From Bacteroides mediterraneensis (GTDB taxonomy: Bacteria > Bacteroidota > Bacteroidia > Bacteroidales > Bacteroidaceae), in the NCBI RefSeq assembly GCF_900128455.1, contig NZ_LT635783.1, positions 1,514,919 to 1,578,918 of the forward strand: a DNA stretch of 64,000 nt, given 5' to 3'. This document shows, in pieces, positions 52,823-62,929 of this stretch (its first letter is position 1; the number at the start of each line of letters is the position of its first letter). The translations under genes and the position numbers were made by a program. The notes beneath the pieces are model-generated. The model saw only the letters and a program-made list of their open reading frames with translations, did no database searches and was not told the DNA's origin.

Positions 52823-52916
52823 ATGGATTTAGTGGCGGCACTCGGAGGGATACCGGGTGCCTTTTTTCTTCTCCTTTATCCATATCAATATCCGATTTTT
52901 TCACCACTAAATCCAT
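52823..52916. repeat. Large inverted repeat downstream of topB enclosing a terminator
   Basis: ATGGATTTAGTGG (52823-52835) and CCACTAAATCCAT (52904-52916) are perfect complements. The outer arm extends the match to the copy at 50509-50525. The loop contains the terminator at 52837-52867. Confidence 0.85.
52837..52867 (+). terminator. Intrinsic terminator after topB
   Basis: GGCACTCGG (52837-52845) pairs with CCGGGTGCC (52853-52861), followed by six T. Confidence 0.85.
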
Positions 52917-52922
52917 AAAAAG

Positions 52923-53375
52923 ATGAAACAGAACAAGAAAACCGTTCCGGCGGAACTGTCCTATTACGGGCTGTACCTACTGGACTACCTGAGAAAATAC
53001 CATCCCGACAAAGCATCGGATACCGGTTTCATTGCCGGACGCGAAGAAGCAGCCACCGCCACCTTCGAGAAGGAAAGGCTGGCGGGCGGCACGGTGGAGG
53101 ACGCCCACGAGGAAGCCATGCGCGTGCTGCTCGAAGGGCTGCACTTCTCTCCCTACGCCCTGCTGACGGAGGTCGTGGAGAGGGAATTTGCCGACGAGGT
53201 GGCGGAACAGGAGCGTGAACCGTTCTGCCGCAGGCTCTACCCCCACCTGAACAACCTGTTTGCCGGTTACGACACGTCGGATGACACCTTCGCCCTGTCA
53301 CCCGCGCATGACCTGCTCTACACGGAGCTGGTCGGAACCGTCATGCTTTATCTGGAGTCCTATGGCGTTCAATAG
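52923..53375 (+). CDS. DUF1896 family protein
   Basis: 150 aa, acidic and helical, with [20 protein letters not shown] and [20 protein letters not shown], then [20 protein letters not shown], as in DUF1896 proteins of Bacteroidetes conjugative elements. Function unknown; the constant position before the methylase/helicase gene suggests a small partner. Its last codons overlap the next start by 14 nt, which indicates coupled translation. Confidence 0.88.
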   Translation: MKQNKKTVPAELSYYGLYLLDYLRKYHPDKASDTGFIAGREEAATATFEKERLAGGTVEDAHEEAMRVLLEGLHFSPYALLTEVVEREFADEVAEQEREPFCRRLYPHLNNLFAGYDTSDDTFALSPAHDLLYTELVGTVMLYLESYGVQ

Positions 53376-56300
53376 GAAACAGAAGCTGAGGGACAACATC
53401 GAGGCGGTACGCACGGCGTTCACGCTTGACCGGGAACGGCGCACCCCGACGGAAAGGGAACGTGCGCTGCTGGAGCGGTACTGCGGCTTCGGAGGGCTGA
53501 AGTGCATCCTGAACCCGGCAAAGGAACTGGCGGATGCCGTGCATTGGGTGAAGTCCGACCTCGAACTGTTCGCCCCGACGGTGGAACTGCACCGTATCAT
53601 CCGTGAGAACAGCAGGGACGAAACGGAGTACAAGCGGTATGTGGACTCGCTGAAAGCCTCGGTGCTGACGGCGTTCTACACGCCGCAAGCCATCACGGAC
53701 ACCATCGTGGACGTGCTCCACGACAAGAAGGTGCGCCCGAAGCTCGTGCTGGAGCCGTCGGCGGGCATGGGCGCGTTCATCGCCCCGGTACTGTCGGACA
53801 ATCCGCAGGCGGAGGTGATGGCTTTCGAGAAAGACCTGCTGACGGGCAAGATGCTCGGACACCTGTACCCGCAGCAGAAGATACGCAGGGAAGGCTTCGA
53901 GAAGATAGAAAAGCCGTTCCTGAACCGGTTTGACCTTGCCATCTCCAACATCCCTTTCGGGGATATAGCCGTGTTCGACCCGGAATACACCAATGGCTCG
54001 GTATTCAAAAAGATAGCGGCAAGGAAGGTGCATACCTATTTCTTTCTGAAAGGGCTGGACGCGGTGCGTGACGGCGGTATCGTGGCATTCATCACCTCGC
54101 AGGGCGTGCTGGATACGGAGGGCAACGGCGGCACACGCTACATGATGATGAGAAAGGCGGATCTGGTGTCCGCCATCCGCCTGCCGAACAACCTGTTCAC
54201 GGACAATGCCAACACGGAGGTGGGGTGTGACCTGATTATCCTGCAAAAGAACGAGGGCAAGGAGGAACTTTCCGAAGAAGACAAGAGGTTGGGCGATGTC
54301 GTAAAGAACAACCATACGGGAATTTCCACCAACGGGTATTTTTTCGACCACCCAGAATACATCATCCACACCGACGCGAAAAGGGATACCGACCCCTACG
54401 GCAAGCCGGCTATGGTATATACGCACAGCGGCGGCGTGGAGGGCATCGCCACGGACTTGTACCGGATATTGTCGGCGGACCTGTCGGCACGGCTGGATTT
54501 GGAACGCTACAATGGCGTCAAGGCTGAAAAGCGTGAAACACAGACGATTTCCGTCCAGCCGCAAGTTCAGGAAGTACAACAGCCGAAGGTGGAAATAGAA
54601 GAAAAAACGGTACAGCCAAATGCAGAAGCGGTAAAATCCGCACCGCAGGTCGTGGAAACGAAACAGCACGAAGCTCCTGTCATGGACTTGTATGACCTGT
54701 TCGGCTACACGCAGGAGGAGCGCAGATTGGCGGAACGGGGACTGAAACCGGAGAGGAAGAAAGGAGCCAAGTTCAAACGCCGGAAGCCGGTGCAACCGTC
54801 ATTGTTCCCGATGCCTGCTGACTGGCAGGGGGTAACGGCGAAAAAAGAAAATGAAGCGGCAAGAGGCAGAAGCGCGGAAACGGCTCCTGCCATCAGCCCC
54901 GAAGAGGTACGGGAAATAGAGGAAATCATCCGTCAAGGGGCGAGCGGAATGCCGGAAAGCCGGCACGAAGAGCCAGTACCCCTGCACGGAAAGACCGAAG
55001 GTGCTACCGCCCCAGCCGAAGACGATGACCCGGAGGATGCCGTTTACCGCAGTCTGGACTGGGAAACGAACCCGCCCATCAACGGCTTCTATGAAATGAT
55101 GATGTCGCTCACGCCGGAGAAACGTGCCGAACTGCGCCGGATGGGAAAGGAAAAGATGGATGCCAATGCCGCCAAGCAAGCGGATACAGTCCGACCGCAA
55201 TCCATACATCCGGTCTATCCAGTAGAGAACGGCTTTGAGGCAGAGGGAAGAAGACGGATTGAGCGTGTGGAAAGGGAGATGCGCGAGGAGGAAGCAGCCC
55301 AGACACCGGAAGAACGGCAGCGCAGGAAGGAGGAAGCGATGATGCCCCGTCCGTTCAAGGGCATTATGGAGCCGCACCTGAAGGAAGGTTCGATGGTATG
55401 GGAACATACCGGCGGCGTCCGTTTCCAAATCGGGGTGCTGAAGGATGTCACCAAGTACGGGGCAACATTCCAGCCGCTCGACATGGAGGGGATGCATGCG
55501 CAGAAGGCACAGCTCTACATCGACCTGCGCAACACCTACGAGCGGCTCTACACCCACGAAGCGGAAAACCACGAGGAAAACGCCTTGCTGCGCCGCAACC
55601 TGAACACCTACTATGACGAGTTTGTCATGCGCTACGGCAACCTGAACGCCAAGCACAACGCGAAACTCGTCCTCATGGACGCTTCGGGGCGCAACATGCT
55701 CTCGCTGGAGCGCGGCGAGAACGGGCAGTTCGTCAAGGCGGACATCTTCGACCATCCCGTTTCCTTCGCGCAGGAAACGCTTGCCGGAGTGGAGTCGCCC
55801 GAAGAAGCCCTGTCCGCCTCGCTGAACCGGTACGGCGGCGTGAACCTGCCCTACATGGAATCACTTTGCGACCTGCCGCAGACAGAGATACTCGAAGCCC
55901 TGAAAGGCAGGGTGTTCTACAATCCGCTGGCGGATGGTTACGAGATAGCCGACCGCTTCATCGCAGGGAACGTGGTGCAGAAGACCGCCGACGTGGAAGA
56001 CTGGATAAAGGAAAATGAAGGGCACGGGATGCTGCCGCAGGCGCAGGAGGCTTTGGCGGCATTGCGCGAAAGCATACCCGAACAAATACCGTTTGAGGAT
56101 TTGGATTTCAATTTCGGGGAGCGGTGGATACCCACGGGCGTGTATGCCGCCTACATGAGCCGCCTGTTCGACACGGAGGTGCGGATAACCTATTCGGAAA
56201 ACATCGACGAGTATGCGGTGGCGTGCAGTCACAAGACGATGAAAATCACGGACGAGTTTCTGGTGAAGGGCTATTACCGCCACTACGACGGCATGAACCT

Positions 56301-58152
56301 CCTGAAGCACGCCCTGCACAACACCTGCCCGGACATGATGAAAAGCATCGGCAAGGACGAGCACGGCAATGACATCAAGGTGCGCGACAGCGAGGGCATA
56401 CAGCTTGCCAATGCGAAGATTGATGAAATCCGCAACGGCTTCACCGAATGGCTGGAGGAACAGTCTCCGGAGTTCAAGAAACGGCTGACGGACATGTACA
56501 ACAACAAATTCAACTGCTTCGTGCGCCCGAAGTACGACGGCTCGCACCAGAAGTTCCCGGACTTGGACCTGAAAGGCTTGGGGATAAAGGACTTGTATCC
56601 TTCGCAGAAGGACTGCGTATGGATGCTGAAATTGAACATCGGCGGTATCGCCGACCAGGAGGTTGGCGGCGGCAAGACGCTGATAATGTGTGTCGCATCC
56701 TATGAGATGAAGCGTCTGGGGCTGGTTCACAAGCCGATGATTATCGGTCTGAAAGCCAACGTGCGCGAGATTGCCGAGACCTACCGCAAGGCTTATCCCA
56801 ACGCGAAAATACTCTACGCCTCGGAAAAAGACTTTACGGCAGCCAACCGGGTGCGCTTCTTCAACGACATCAAGAACAACGACTGGGATTGCGTCATCAT
56901 GTCGCACGACCAGTTCTGCAAGATACCGCAGTCGCCGGAGTTGCAGCAACGCATCTTGCAGGAAGAACTGGACTCGGTGGAGGAAAACCTCGAAGTGCTG
57001 CGTCAGCAGGGTAAGGATGTGTCACGTGCCATGCTGAGGGGGCTGGAGAAAAGAAAAATCAACCTTCAGGCGAAGCTCGAAAAGGTGGAACACGCCATCA
57101 AGTCACGCACGGACGACGTGGTGGACTTCAAGCAGATGGGCATCGACCACCTCTTTGTCGATGAGAGCCACCAGTTCAAGAACCTGACGTTCAACACGCG
57201 CCATGACCGTGTGGCGGGACTGGGCAACTCCGAGGGAAGCCAGAAGGCGTTGAACCTGCTGTTCGCCATCCGCACCATACAGGAGAGGACGGGCAAGGAC
57301 TTGGGGGCGACGTTTTTGTCTGGGACTACCATTTCCAACAGCCTCACGGAGTTATATCTGCTCTTCAAGTACCTACGCCCGAAGGCGCTGGAGAAACAGG
57401 ACATCCGCTGCTTCGACGCATGGGCGGCGATATTCGCCAAAAAGACCACCGACTTCGAGTTCAACGTGACGAACAACATCGTGCAGAAGGAACGCTTCCG
57501 CTACTTCATCAAGGTGCCGGAGCTGGCGGCGTTCTACAACGAGATAACCGACTACCGCACGGCGGAGGACATTGGCGTGGACCGTCCGAAGAAGAACGAG
57601 ATACTGCACCACATACCGCCCACTCCGGACCAAGAGGTGTTTATCGGGAAGCTGATGGAGTTCGCCAAGTCGGGCGACGCGACGATATTGGGCAGACCGC
57701 CGCTCTCGGAAACGGAGGAGAAGGCGAAGATGCTCATCGCCACGGACTACGCACGGAAAATGGCATTGGACATGCGCATGATTGACCCGAACTACGAGGA
57801 CCACCCCGACAACAAGGCGAGCCATTGCGCCAAGATGATAGCGGAGTATTACCGCAAGTACGACGCGCAAAAAGGCACGCAGTTCGTCTTTTCGGATTTG
57901 GGTACGTACCAGCCCGGTGGCGGCTGGAGTGTCTATACCGAAATCAAGCGCAAACTGGTGGAGGACTACGGCATACCCGCCCATGAAATCCGCTTCATAC
58001 AGGAGTGCAAGAACGAGAAGGCACGGAAGGCGGTGATAGAAGCGATGAACGAGGGGTACGTGCGTGTGCTGTTCGGTTCGACGAGTATGCTCGGCACGGG
58101 CGTGAACGCCCAAAGGAGGGCTGTCGCCATCCATCACCTCGACACGCCGTGG
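53362..58152 (+). CDS. N6-adenine methylase/SNF2-type helicase of the conjugative element, 5' exon
   Basis: First 1597 codons of a gene whose frame continues at 60616 after a group II intron; the joined product is 1966 aa. Residues ~125-330 are an N6-methylase domain with the SAM motif [15 protein letters not shown] and the NPPY-like SNIPFGD. A Pro/Glu-rich linker (~400-600) and a region of unknown function follow. The helicase has Walker [12 protein letters not shown] near 1100, DESHQFKN near 1265 and [11 protein letters not shown]. The exon ends at Trp1597 in HHLDTPW. Start ATG 53362 rather than the frame-open 53260, because it overlaps the DUF1896 stop. These giant proteins are typical of CTnDOT-family ICEs; methylation or anti-restriction roles are inferred. 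Confidence 0.9.
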
Positions 58153-58829
58153 GTGCGACATGAAGTCGCATAGATAATTGTTGGAATGATACTTACGGGT
58201 ATCAGCTTTAACCCGCTGTTCCGTCAGCGGTAGCCTACCGACCGATGCACCTTAATGTTGTATTAAGCGGTCGGGACGAAGTACACTTTCGCAAGACAAG
58301 ACAGAACCGTGAGGGGAAGTCAAGTACGGTTAGTATCATACCGTAGAGTGGCGAGGCTGGATAGTATGGTTAGCGCAAGCGAACTGTTAGTAAACTTCGT
58401 AATGTCACGAAAGAGTGTAAGATACTGGCACACTCTACCCAAAAGGGAAGCGGTCGGTTAATCCTCTCCATGGTAGGATTACACGGATATAAGCACCGCC
58501 GGAGGATGAGACAGAACCTAACCTATCCGTTAGTTATCTATGTGGAACATGGTAAGCCTGTATATCTCCTGTCATGTAAAAATGACAGGTAAGCTGACAG
58601 CAATGAAAGCCGAATGGTGTGCAGGTATAAGATAACAGAAAAAGCGAATGCCGTTCTGTAATGGAGCGGATACGGATTGAACCGACATCACGGGCTGATG
58701 TGGGCGACATCATCCGACACGAAAGTGGGCAGACTTCTGTGACGACATTAGGTAGGCAATCAAACCGAATGTTGTCAAATGGTGATTCTTTACAATTAAC
58801 TTTTAGAACTTTCAAAAGGAGGAAAGCAA

Positions 58830-60497
58830 ATGAACGAAAACAAGACATCGTGTGCGCCTGCTGACAATCAGCAAACACTTTGGGACAGAATAGACTGGAC
58901 TAAAGCGGAGTTGGCTGTCAGAAAGCTACAAGCACGAATTGTAAAGGCTCAGAAGGAAGGCAGATACAACAAGGTGAAAGCCTTGCAGTGGATGCTGACC
59001 CACTCTTTTTACGCAAAAGCCTTAGCCGTAAAGAGAGTTACTTCTAACGGAGGTGGCAACACCCCCGGAGTGGACATGGAAACATGGGAGAAACCCGAAG
59101 CAAAAACACAAGCAATAAGCGAACTCAAACGCAGAGGCTACCAGCCGAAGCCATTGAGAAGAGTCCACATCAAAAAGAGTAATGGCAAACTGCGACCGTT
59201 GGGAATACCGACAATGAAAGACAGAGCCATGCAAGCACTCTACCTTATGGCATTAGAACCAGTGTCGGAAACAACAGCCGACTCACGTTCATACGGTTTC
59301 CGCAAGGAACGCCGCTGTATGGACGCGGTAATGCAATGCCATAACATTCTCCGAAAAGGCTATTCTCCCGAATGGATTCTGGAGGGTGACATAAAGGGGT
59401 GCTTCGACCATATCAGCCATGAATGGCTGCTTGCCAACATCCCTATGGACAAGGCAATACTCCGAAAATGGTTGAAATGCGGCTATATCTTCAACAAACA
59501 GATGTTCCCGACAGAGGAGGGAACGCCACAAGGTGGCATTATCTCTCCCACGCTTGCCAATATGACATTGGACGGATTGCAGAAAGTCCTTGCAGAGAAA
59601 TATAAACGAGTTAGAATCAAAGGTAAGTTATATTCGCCAATGGTGAATCTTGTCCGTTACGCTGATGACTTTATAATTACCTGCGAGAACCGTGAAACAC
59701 TTGAAAAGGAAATCAAGCCATTGGTAGCCGACTTTATGTCTGAAAGAGGTCTGACCTTATCAGAAGAAAAGACGGTGATAACCAATATCCGTGACGGTTT
59801 CGATTTTCTCGGTTTCAACATCCGCAAATTCGGTAATGAAATATTGACCAAGCCGACCAAGAAAGCCGAAAAACGCTTTATGGAGAATATCCGTAAGGTG
59901 ACAAAAGGTCATAAGGGTTGCAAGCAGGAATCATTAATCAGGATGTTGAATGCTAAAATTCGAGGATGGGGAGCATATTATCAGCATGGGGCGACACGTG
60001 ATTCTTTTCACAGAATCGACCATCAGATATTTCTCGCCTTGTGGCAATGGGCTAAACGCCGTCATTCCAAGAAAGGGAAACAGTGGATAAAAGACCGCTA
60101 TTGGCACAATATCCGAGGGAACAGCTGGACTTTTGCGGCTAAGTTCAAGAAATCAAACGGCAAAGAAGACCAACTTACCTTGTTGAAACTGGCATCTTCG
60201 TTTCCTTTTCTGCAATATACGCAGATAAAGGGGGACATGAATCCGTTTGACGCAGACTGCCGCCTGTACTTCAATAAAAGAATGAAGTCAAAGATGCTTG
60301 TGACGCTGAAAGGACGTAAATCCCTGCTTTACCTATGGGAAAAGCAAGGTCGGAAATGTCCGATATGTGGTGAACCGATTGACACGCATAAGGCATGGAA
60401 TGTAATGCCGACCGTACAAGACGGACGGAAATGCAATCTGTTGGTTCATGATGAATGTTTCAAATTATCCCGTAAAAACAATGGAAACAAGAAGTAG
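58830..60497 (+). CDS. Group II intron-encoded reverse transcriptase/maturase with HNH endonuclease
   Basis: 555 aa, LtrA-type. Reverse-transcriptase blocks: RRVHIKKSNGKLRPLGIPTM, ILEGDIKGCFDHI, TPQGGIISPTLANM, and the catalytic YADDFIITC near residue 277. The X/maturase domain follows (~340-470), then an HNH nuclease near 505-555 with KCPICGEP, and Cys/His further on (LVHDECFKL). It helps the intron splice and retrohome into DNA. AAAGGAGG lies 8 nt upstream of the ATG, unusual in this genome. The reading frame is intact, so the intron may be mobile. Confidence 0.95.
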   Translation: MNENKTSCAPADNQQTLWDRIDWTKAELAVRKLQARIVKAQKEGRYNKVKALQWMLTHSFYAKALAVKRVTSNGGGNTPGVDMETWEKPEAKTQAISELKRRGYQPKPLRRVHIKKSNGKLRPLGIPTMKDRAMQALYLMALEPVSETTADSRSYGFRKERRCMDAVMQCHNILRKGYSPEWILEGDIKGCFDHISHEWLLANIPMDKAILRKWLKCGYIFNKQMFPTEEGTPQGGIISPTLANMTLDGLQKVLAEKYKRVRIKGKLYSPMVNLVRYADDFIITCENRETLEKEIKPLVADFMSERGLTLSEEKTVITNIRDGFDFLGFNIRKFGNEILTKPTKKAEKRFMENIRKVTKGHKGCKQESLIRMLNAKIRGWGAYYQHGATRDSFHRIDHQIFLALWQWAKRRHSKKGKQWIKDRYWHNIRGNSWTFAAKFKKSNGKEDQLTLLKLASSFPFLQYTQIKGDMNPFDADCRLYFNKRMKSKMLVTLKGRKSLLYLWEKQGRKCPICGEPIDTHKAWNVMPTVQDGRKCNLLVHDECFKLSRKNNGNKK

Positions 60498-60540
60498 GAT
60501 GAGCCGGTCTCTGCACACGAACAGAGACTTTGAAAAGCTT

Positions 60541-60574
60541 GAGCCGTATGAGGGGAAACCCTCACGTACGGTTC
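60541..60574 (+). ncRNA. Group II intron domain V
   Basis: 34-nt hairpin starting GAGCCGTATGAGGGG with a GAAA tetraloop and ending CGTACGGTTC. It is the catalytic core of the ribozyme, and its match to the consensus is close. Confidence 0.92.
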
Positions 60575-60615
60575 TGAGGGGGGAAGAGGGCAGTAATGCC
60601 TTTGACCTACCCGAT

Positions 60616-61725
60616 CGCCCGTCCGACCTCGCCCAAAGGGATGGACGGGCGGTCAGGAAAGGCAACGAGATTGCCAAGCTGTATGCGGACAACAAGGTGG
60701 ACGTCATTATCTATGCGGTGGAGAAGTCGCTGGACAGCTACAAGTTCAACCTGCTGCATTGCAAGCAGACGTTCATCTCGCAGTTGAAAAGCGGCGCGTT
60801 GGGCGCACGAACCATCGACGAGGGGGCGATGGACGAGAAGTCGGGCATGAACTTTTCGGAGTACATGGCGATACTTTCCGGCAACACGGATTTGCTGGAC
60901 AAGGCGAAACTCGAAAAGAAAATCGCCTCGCTGGAGGGCGAGCGCAAGTCGTTCCACAAGGGCAAGCGGGATTCGGAGTTGAAATTGGAGAGCAAGACCT
61001 CGGCGCTTAGGAACAACCAAGCGGTCATTGCCGGCATGACGGAGGACTGGGAGAAGTTCACCGCCGCCGTACAGACTGACAAGGAGGGCAACCGGCTCAA
61101 TCCCATCAAGATTGACGGGCTGGACACCACCGACGAGAAGACCATCGGCAAGCGGTTGCAGGAGATAGCCAAGAACGCCACGACAGGCGGTCAGCCCAAG
61201 CGCATCGGCGAGCTGTACGGCTTCCCCGTCAAGGTGGTGAGCGAGCGGACACTCAGCGAGGGGCTGGAGTTCACCGACAACCGCTTTTTCGTGGAAGGGA
61301 ACTACAGGTACACCTACAACAACGGGCATCTGGCTATGGCGGATACCCATGCCGCCGCCGTGAACTTCCTGAACGCGCTGGAGAAGATACCCTCCGTCAT
61401 TGACCAGTACAAGGCGAAAAACGAGACGCTGGAACGCGAGATACCGCAGTTGCAGGAGATAGCGGGCAAGACGTGGAAGAAGGAGGACGAGCTGAAACAG
61501 TTGAAGTCCGAACTTGCCGCTCTCGACCGGAAGATACAGTTGGAACTGGCTCCCAAACATGAGGAAACGCCCGATAAAGGGCAGGTACAAGGTGGCGGTC
61601 AGGACTTGCCGAAGCCGGAGAACGTGCCGAAGCCGGACGATGCAGCCCATGACTACATCCGTGACCATATTATAATAGGCAGGCCGGGCATAAAACACAA
61701 GGAAATCCGTGGAATGAAAATGTGA
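60616..61725 (+). CDS. N6-adenine methylase/SNF2-type helicase, 3' exon
   Basis: Last 369 codons. The exon opens with RPSDLAQRDGRAVRKGNEIA, which carries helicase motif VI (QRDGR), so without splicing the helicase would lack its arginine finger. AVEKSLDSYKFNLLHCKQTF follows, then a coiled-coil stretch (~80-130 of the exon), KRIGELYGFPVKVVSERTLS, another coiled coil (~260-315) and a basic end. An artificial frame from 60448 within the intron is not a real start. The stop lies inside a 25-bp perfect inverted repeat (61717-61774). Confidence 0.9.
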   Translation, partial: RPSDLAQRDGRAVRKGNEIAKLYADNKVDVIIYAVEKSLDSYKFNLLHCKQTFISQLKSGALGARTIDEGAMDEKSGMNFSEYMAILSGNTDLLDKAKLEKKIASLEGERKSFHKGKRDSELKLESKTSALRNNQAVIAGMTEDWEKFTAAVQTDKEGNRLNPIKIDGLDTTDEKTIGKRLQEIAKNATTGGQPKRIGELYGFPVKVVSERTLSEGLEFTDNRFFVEGNYRYTYNNGHLAMADTHAAAVNFLNALEKIPSVIDQYKAKNETLEREIPQLQEIAGKTWKKEDELKQLKSELAALDRKIQLELAPKHEETPDKGQVQGGGQDLPKPENVPKPDDAAHDYIRDHIIIGRPGIKHKEIRGMKM

Positions 61726-61774
61726 ATAAAGCCGATGATAGTTAGTGTTCTATCATCGGCTTTATTCACATTTT
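61717..61774. terminator. 25-bp perfect inverted repeat at the 3' end of the methylase/helicase gene
   Basis: Arms 61717-61741 and 61750-61774 with an 8-nt loop; the stop codon TGA (61723-61725) is inside the left arm. It acts as a terminator for convergent genes by inference, with T-rich ends on both strands. Confidence 0.85.
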
Positions 61775-61779
61775 GCTTT

Positions 61780-62685
61780 TTATATGACCCTTTCTTGTTC
61801 TCGATACTCATTCGGTGTACACCCTACCACCTTCTTAAACATCCGGCTCAAATGATGCGGATACTGAAATCCGACTTCATAGGCAATTTCACTCACGGTT
61901 TTGCTCGTGCTTGCCAGCAAATCCTTGACACGGTTGATGACGGTGAGGTGGATATATTCAATGGCTGATTTGCCCGTTTCTTTCTTGATGAGGTCACCGA
62001 AATAGTTGGCTGAGAAGTGGAGCTGGTCGGCACACCACGCTACGGTTGGCAGACCTATTAGTTCGGGTTTGTTCGAGTCGAAATAACCGGTCATCAAATC
62101 CTCGAAACGGGTAAGAACATCGCGGTTGATAACCTCACGTGTGGCAAACTGACGGTCGTAGAAACGGAGGCAATGGTTGAGCAGGACTTCGATGTTTGAA
62201 GTGATAATACTGCGGCTGTGTTTGTCGATGCTGTGGTGAAGCTCTTCCTGTATTTCGATGAAACAGTTGAAGATGGTCTGGCGTTCACGCTCGGACATGT
62301 GCAGGGCTTCGTTCACTTCGTAGGAGAAGAAGGTGTATTCCTTCATCTTGCGGGCAAGGCTTGTACCGCGCAACAAATCAGGATGGAACAACAGAGCAAA
62401 GCCTTCGGGATTGGGTGTCTCACCGCCGTCATCAATGCCTGCCACCTGTCCGGGGGCTACAAATACCAGCGTACCTTCCTGATAGTCATACTGGCTACGT
62501 CCGTAAGTCAGTTTCCCATGTATCTTTTCCTTCAAGTAAATGCCGTAGAAGCCATAACATTTCTTTTTATGTTTTAATACTTTGACTTCCCGGAAGTCGA
62601 TAAATGTCACCAAAGGATTGAGCGTTTCAATGCCCAAAAACTCATTATAATCATGGATAGTGCTGATATTTATGATGTCACTCAT
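61780..62685 (-). CDS. AraC-family transcriptional regulator (paralogue of the one at 14703-15602)
   Basis: 301 aa. Cupin-like N-terminal domain (QYDYQEGTLVFVAPGQVAGI, ALLFHPDLLRGTSLARKMKE) and two C-terminal HTH motifs (ADQLHFSANYFGDLIKKETG, VSEIAYEVGFQYPHHLSRMF). Many positions equal the chromosomal paralogue. GGAGG lies 11 nt before the ATG at 62685. It is divergent from the lipoprotein hydrolase gene, its likely target, and convergent with the conjugative-element helicase gene. An operator-like motif at 62762-62790 is shared with the paralogue, so cross-regulation between element and chromosome is possible. Confidence 0.95.
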   Translation of the reverse strand: MSDIINISTIHDYNEFLGIETLNPLVTFIDFREVKVLKHKKKCYGFYGIYLKEKIHGKLTYGRSQYDYQEGTLVFVAPGQVAGIDDGGETPNPEGFALLFHPDLLRGTSLARKMKEYTFFSYEVNEALHMSERERQTIFNCFIEIQEELHHSIDKHSRSIITSNIEVLLNHCLRFYDRQFATREVINRDVLTRFEDLMTGYFDSNKPELIGLPTVAWCADQLHFSANYFGDLIKKETGKSAIEYIHLTVINRVKDLLASTSKTVSEIAYEVGFQYPHHLSRMFKKVVGCTPNEYREQERVI

Positions 62686-62719
62686 GCCTTATTTCCTCCA
62701 TTATTTTGGTATGATGCCA

Positions 62720-62727
62720 CAAAATTA
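62720..62727 (-). promoter_or_regulatory. -7 box of the second araC gene
   Basis: TAATTTTG on the minus strand, 34 nt upstream of the ATG at 62685. Confidence 0.65.
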
Positions 62728-62761
62728 GTTTTTTTCATGGTCTTTCGGTCATGCCGGAAGC

Positions 62762-62790
62762 TAAATCTGTAAAATAGGTGCAAGATTCTG
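62762..62790. promoter_or_regulatory. Operator-like motif shared with the first araC locus
   Basis: Pattern TAAATCTGTAAAATAGG then TGCAAG then ATTCTG; compare 15666-15692. Distance to the araC -7 box is 34 bp here and 33 bp at the other locus, counting intervening bases. Confidence 0.55.
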
Positions 62791-62897
62791 TTATATGTGT
62801 TATCCGGCTGATTGTAGGAGAGTTGCATCGACTGGCTTCCGTTGATATTGGTGCTTCATTCTGTAATCTGTGTATGGACATAGAACCGTCTTCGTAC

Positions 62898-62905
62898 TAC
62901 CTTTG
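62898..62905 (+). promoter_or_regulatory. -7 box of the lipoprotein hydrolase gene
   Basis: TACCTTTG, 24 nt before the ATG at 62930. It also argues against the upstream in-frame ATG at 62870. Confidence 0.7.
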
Positions 62906-62929
62906 CACCATAACGAATTAGAGGACAAA

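Larger units (their letters stand above)
58153..60615 (+). mobile_element. Group II intron (2463 nt) inside the methylase/helicase gene
   Basis: The 5' end is GTGCGACATG, matching the GUGYG consensus. The 3' part has a canonical 34-nt domain V (60541-60574) and a domain VI leading to the end at CTACCCGAT. Removing 58153-60615 joins Trp (TGG) to Arg (CGC) and restores the conserved HHLDTPW-RPSDLAQRDGRAVR without change of frame. The ribozyme domains I-IV fill 58153-58829, and the encoded RT lies in domain IV. The intron is of lower GC than the host gene and its RT has a strong Shine-Dalgarno, so it probably arrived separately. Confidence 0.93.

Noticed and set aside
53341..54795. Long antisense ORF of 484 codons
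   Set aside because: A shadow of the GC-rich methylase/helicase gene, low complexity in Val, His, Arg and Gln, with no recognisable domain.
58153..58173. Methylase/helicase gene ending in a premature stop (pseudogene)
   Set aside because: The stop is inside the 5' end of a group II intron; the frame continues exactly after the intron.
60448..60615. Start of a separate gene at 60448 running to 61725
   Set aside because: The first 56 codons are intron domains V and VI; the real coding part is exon 2 from 60616.
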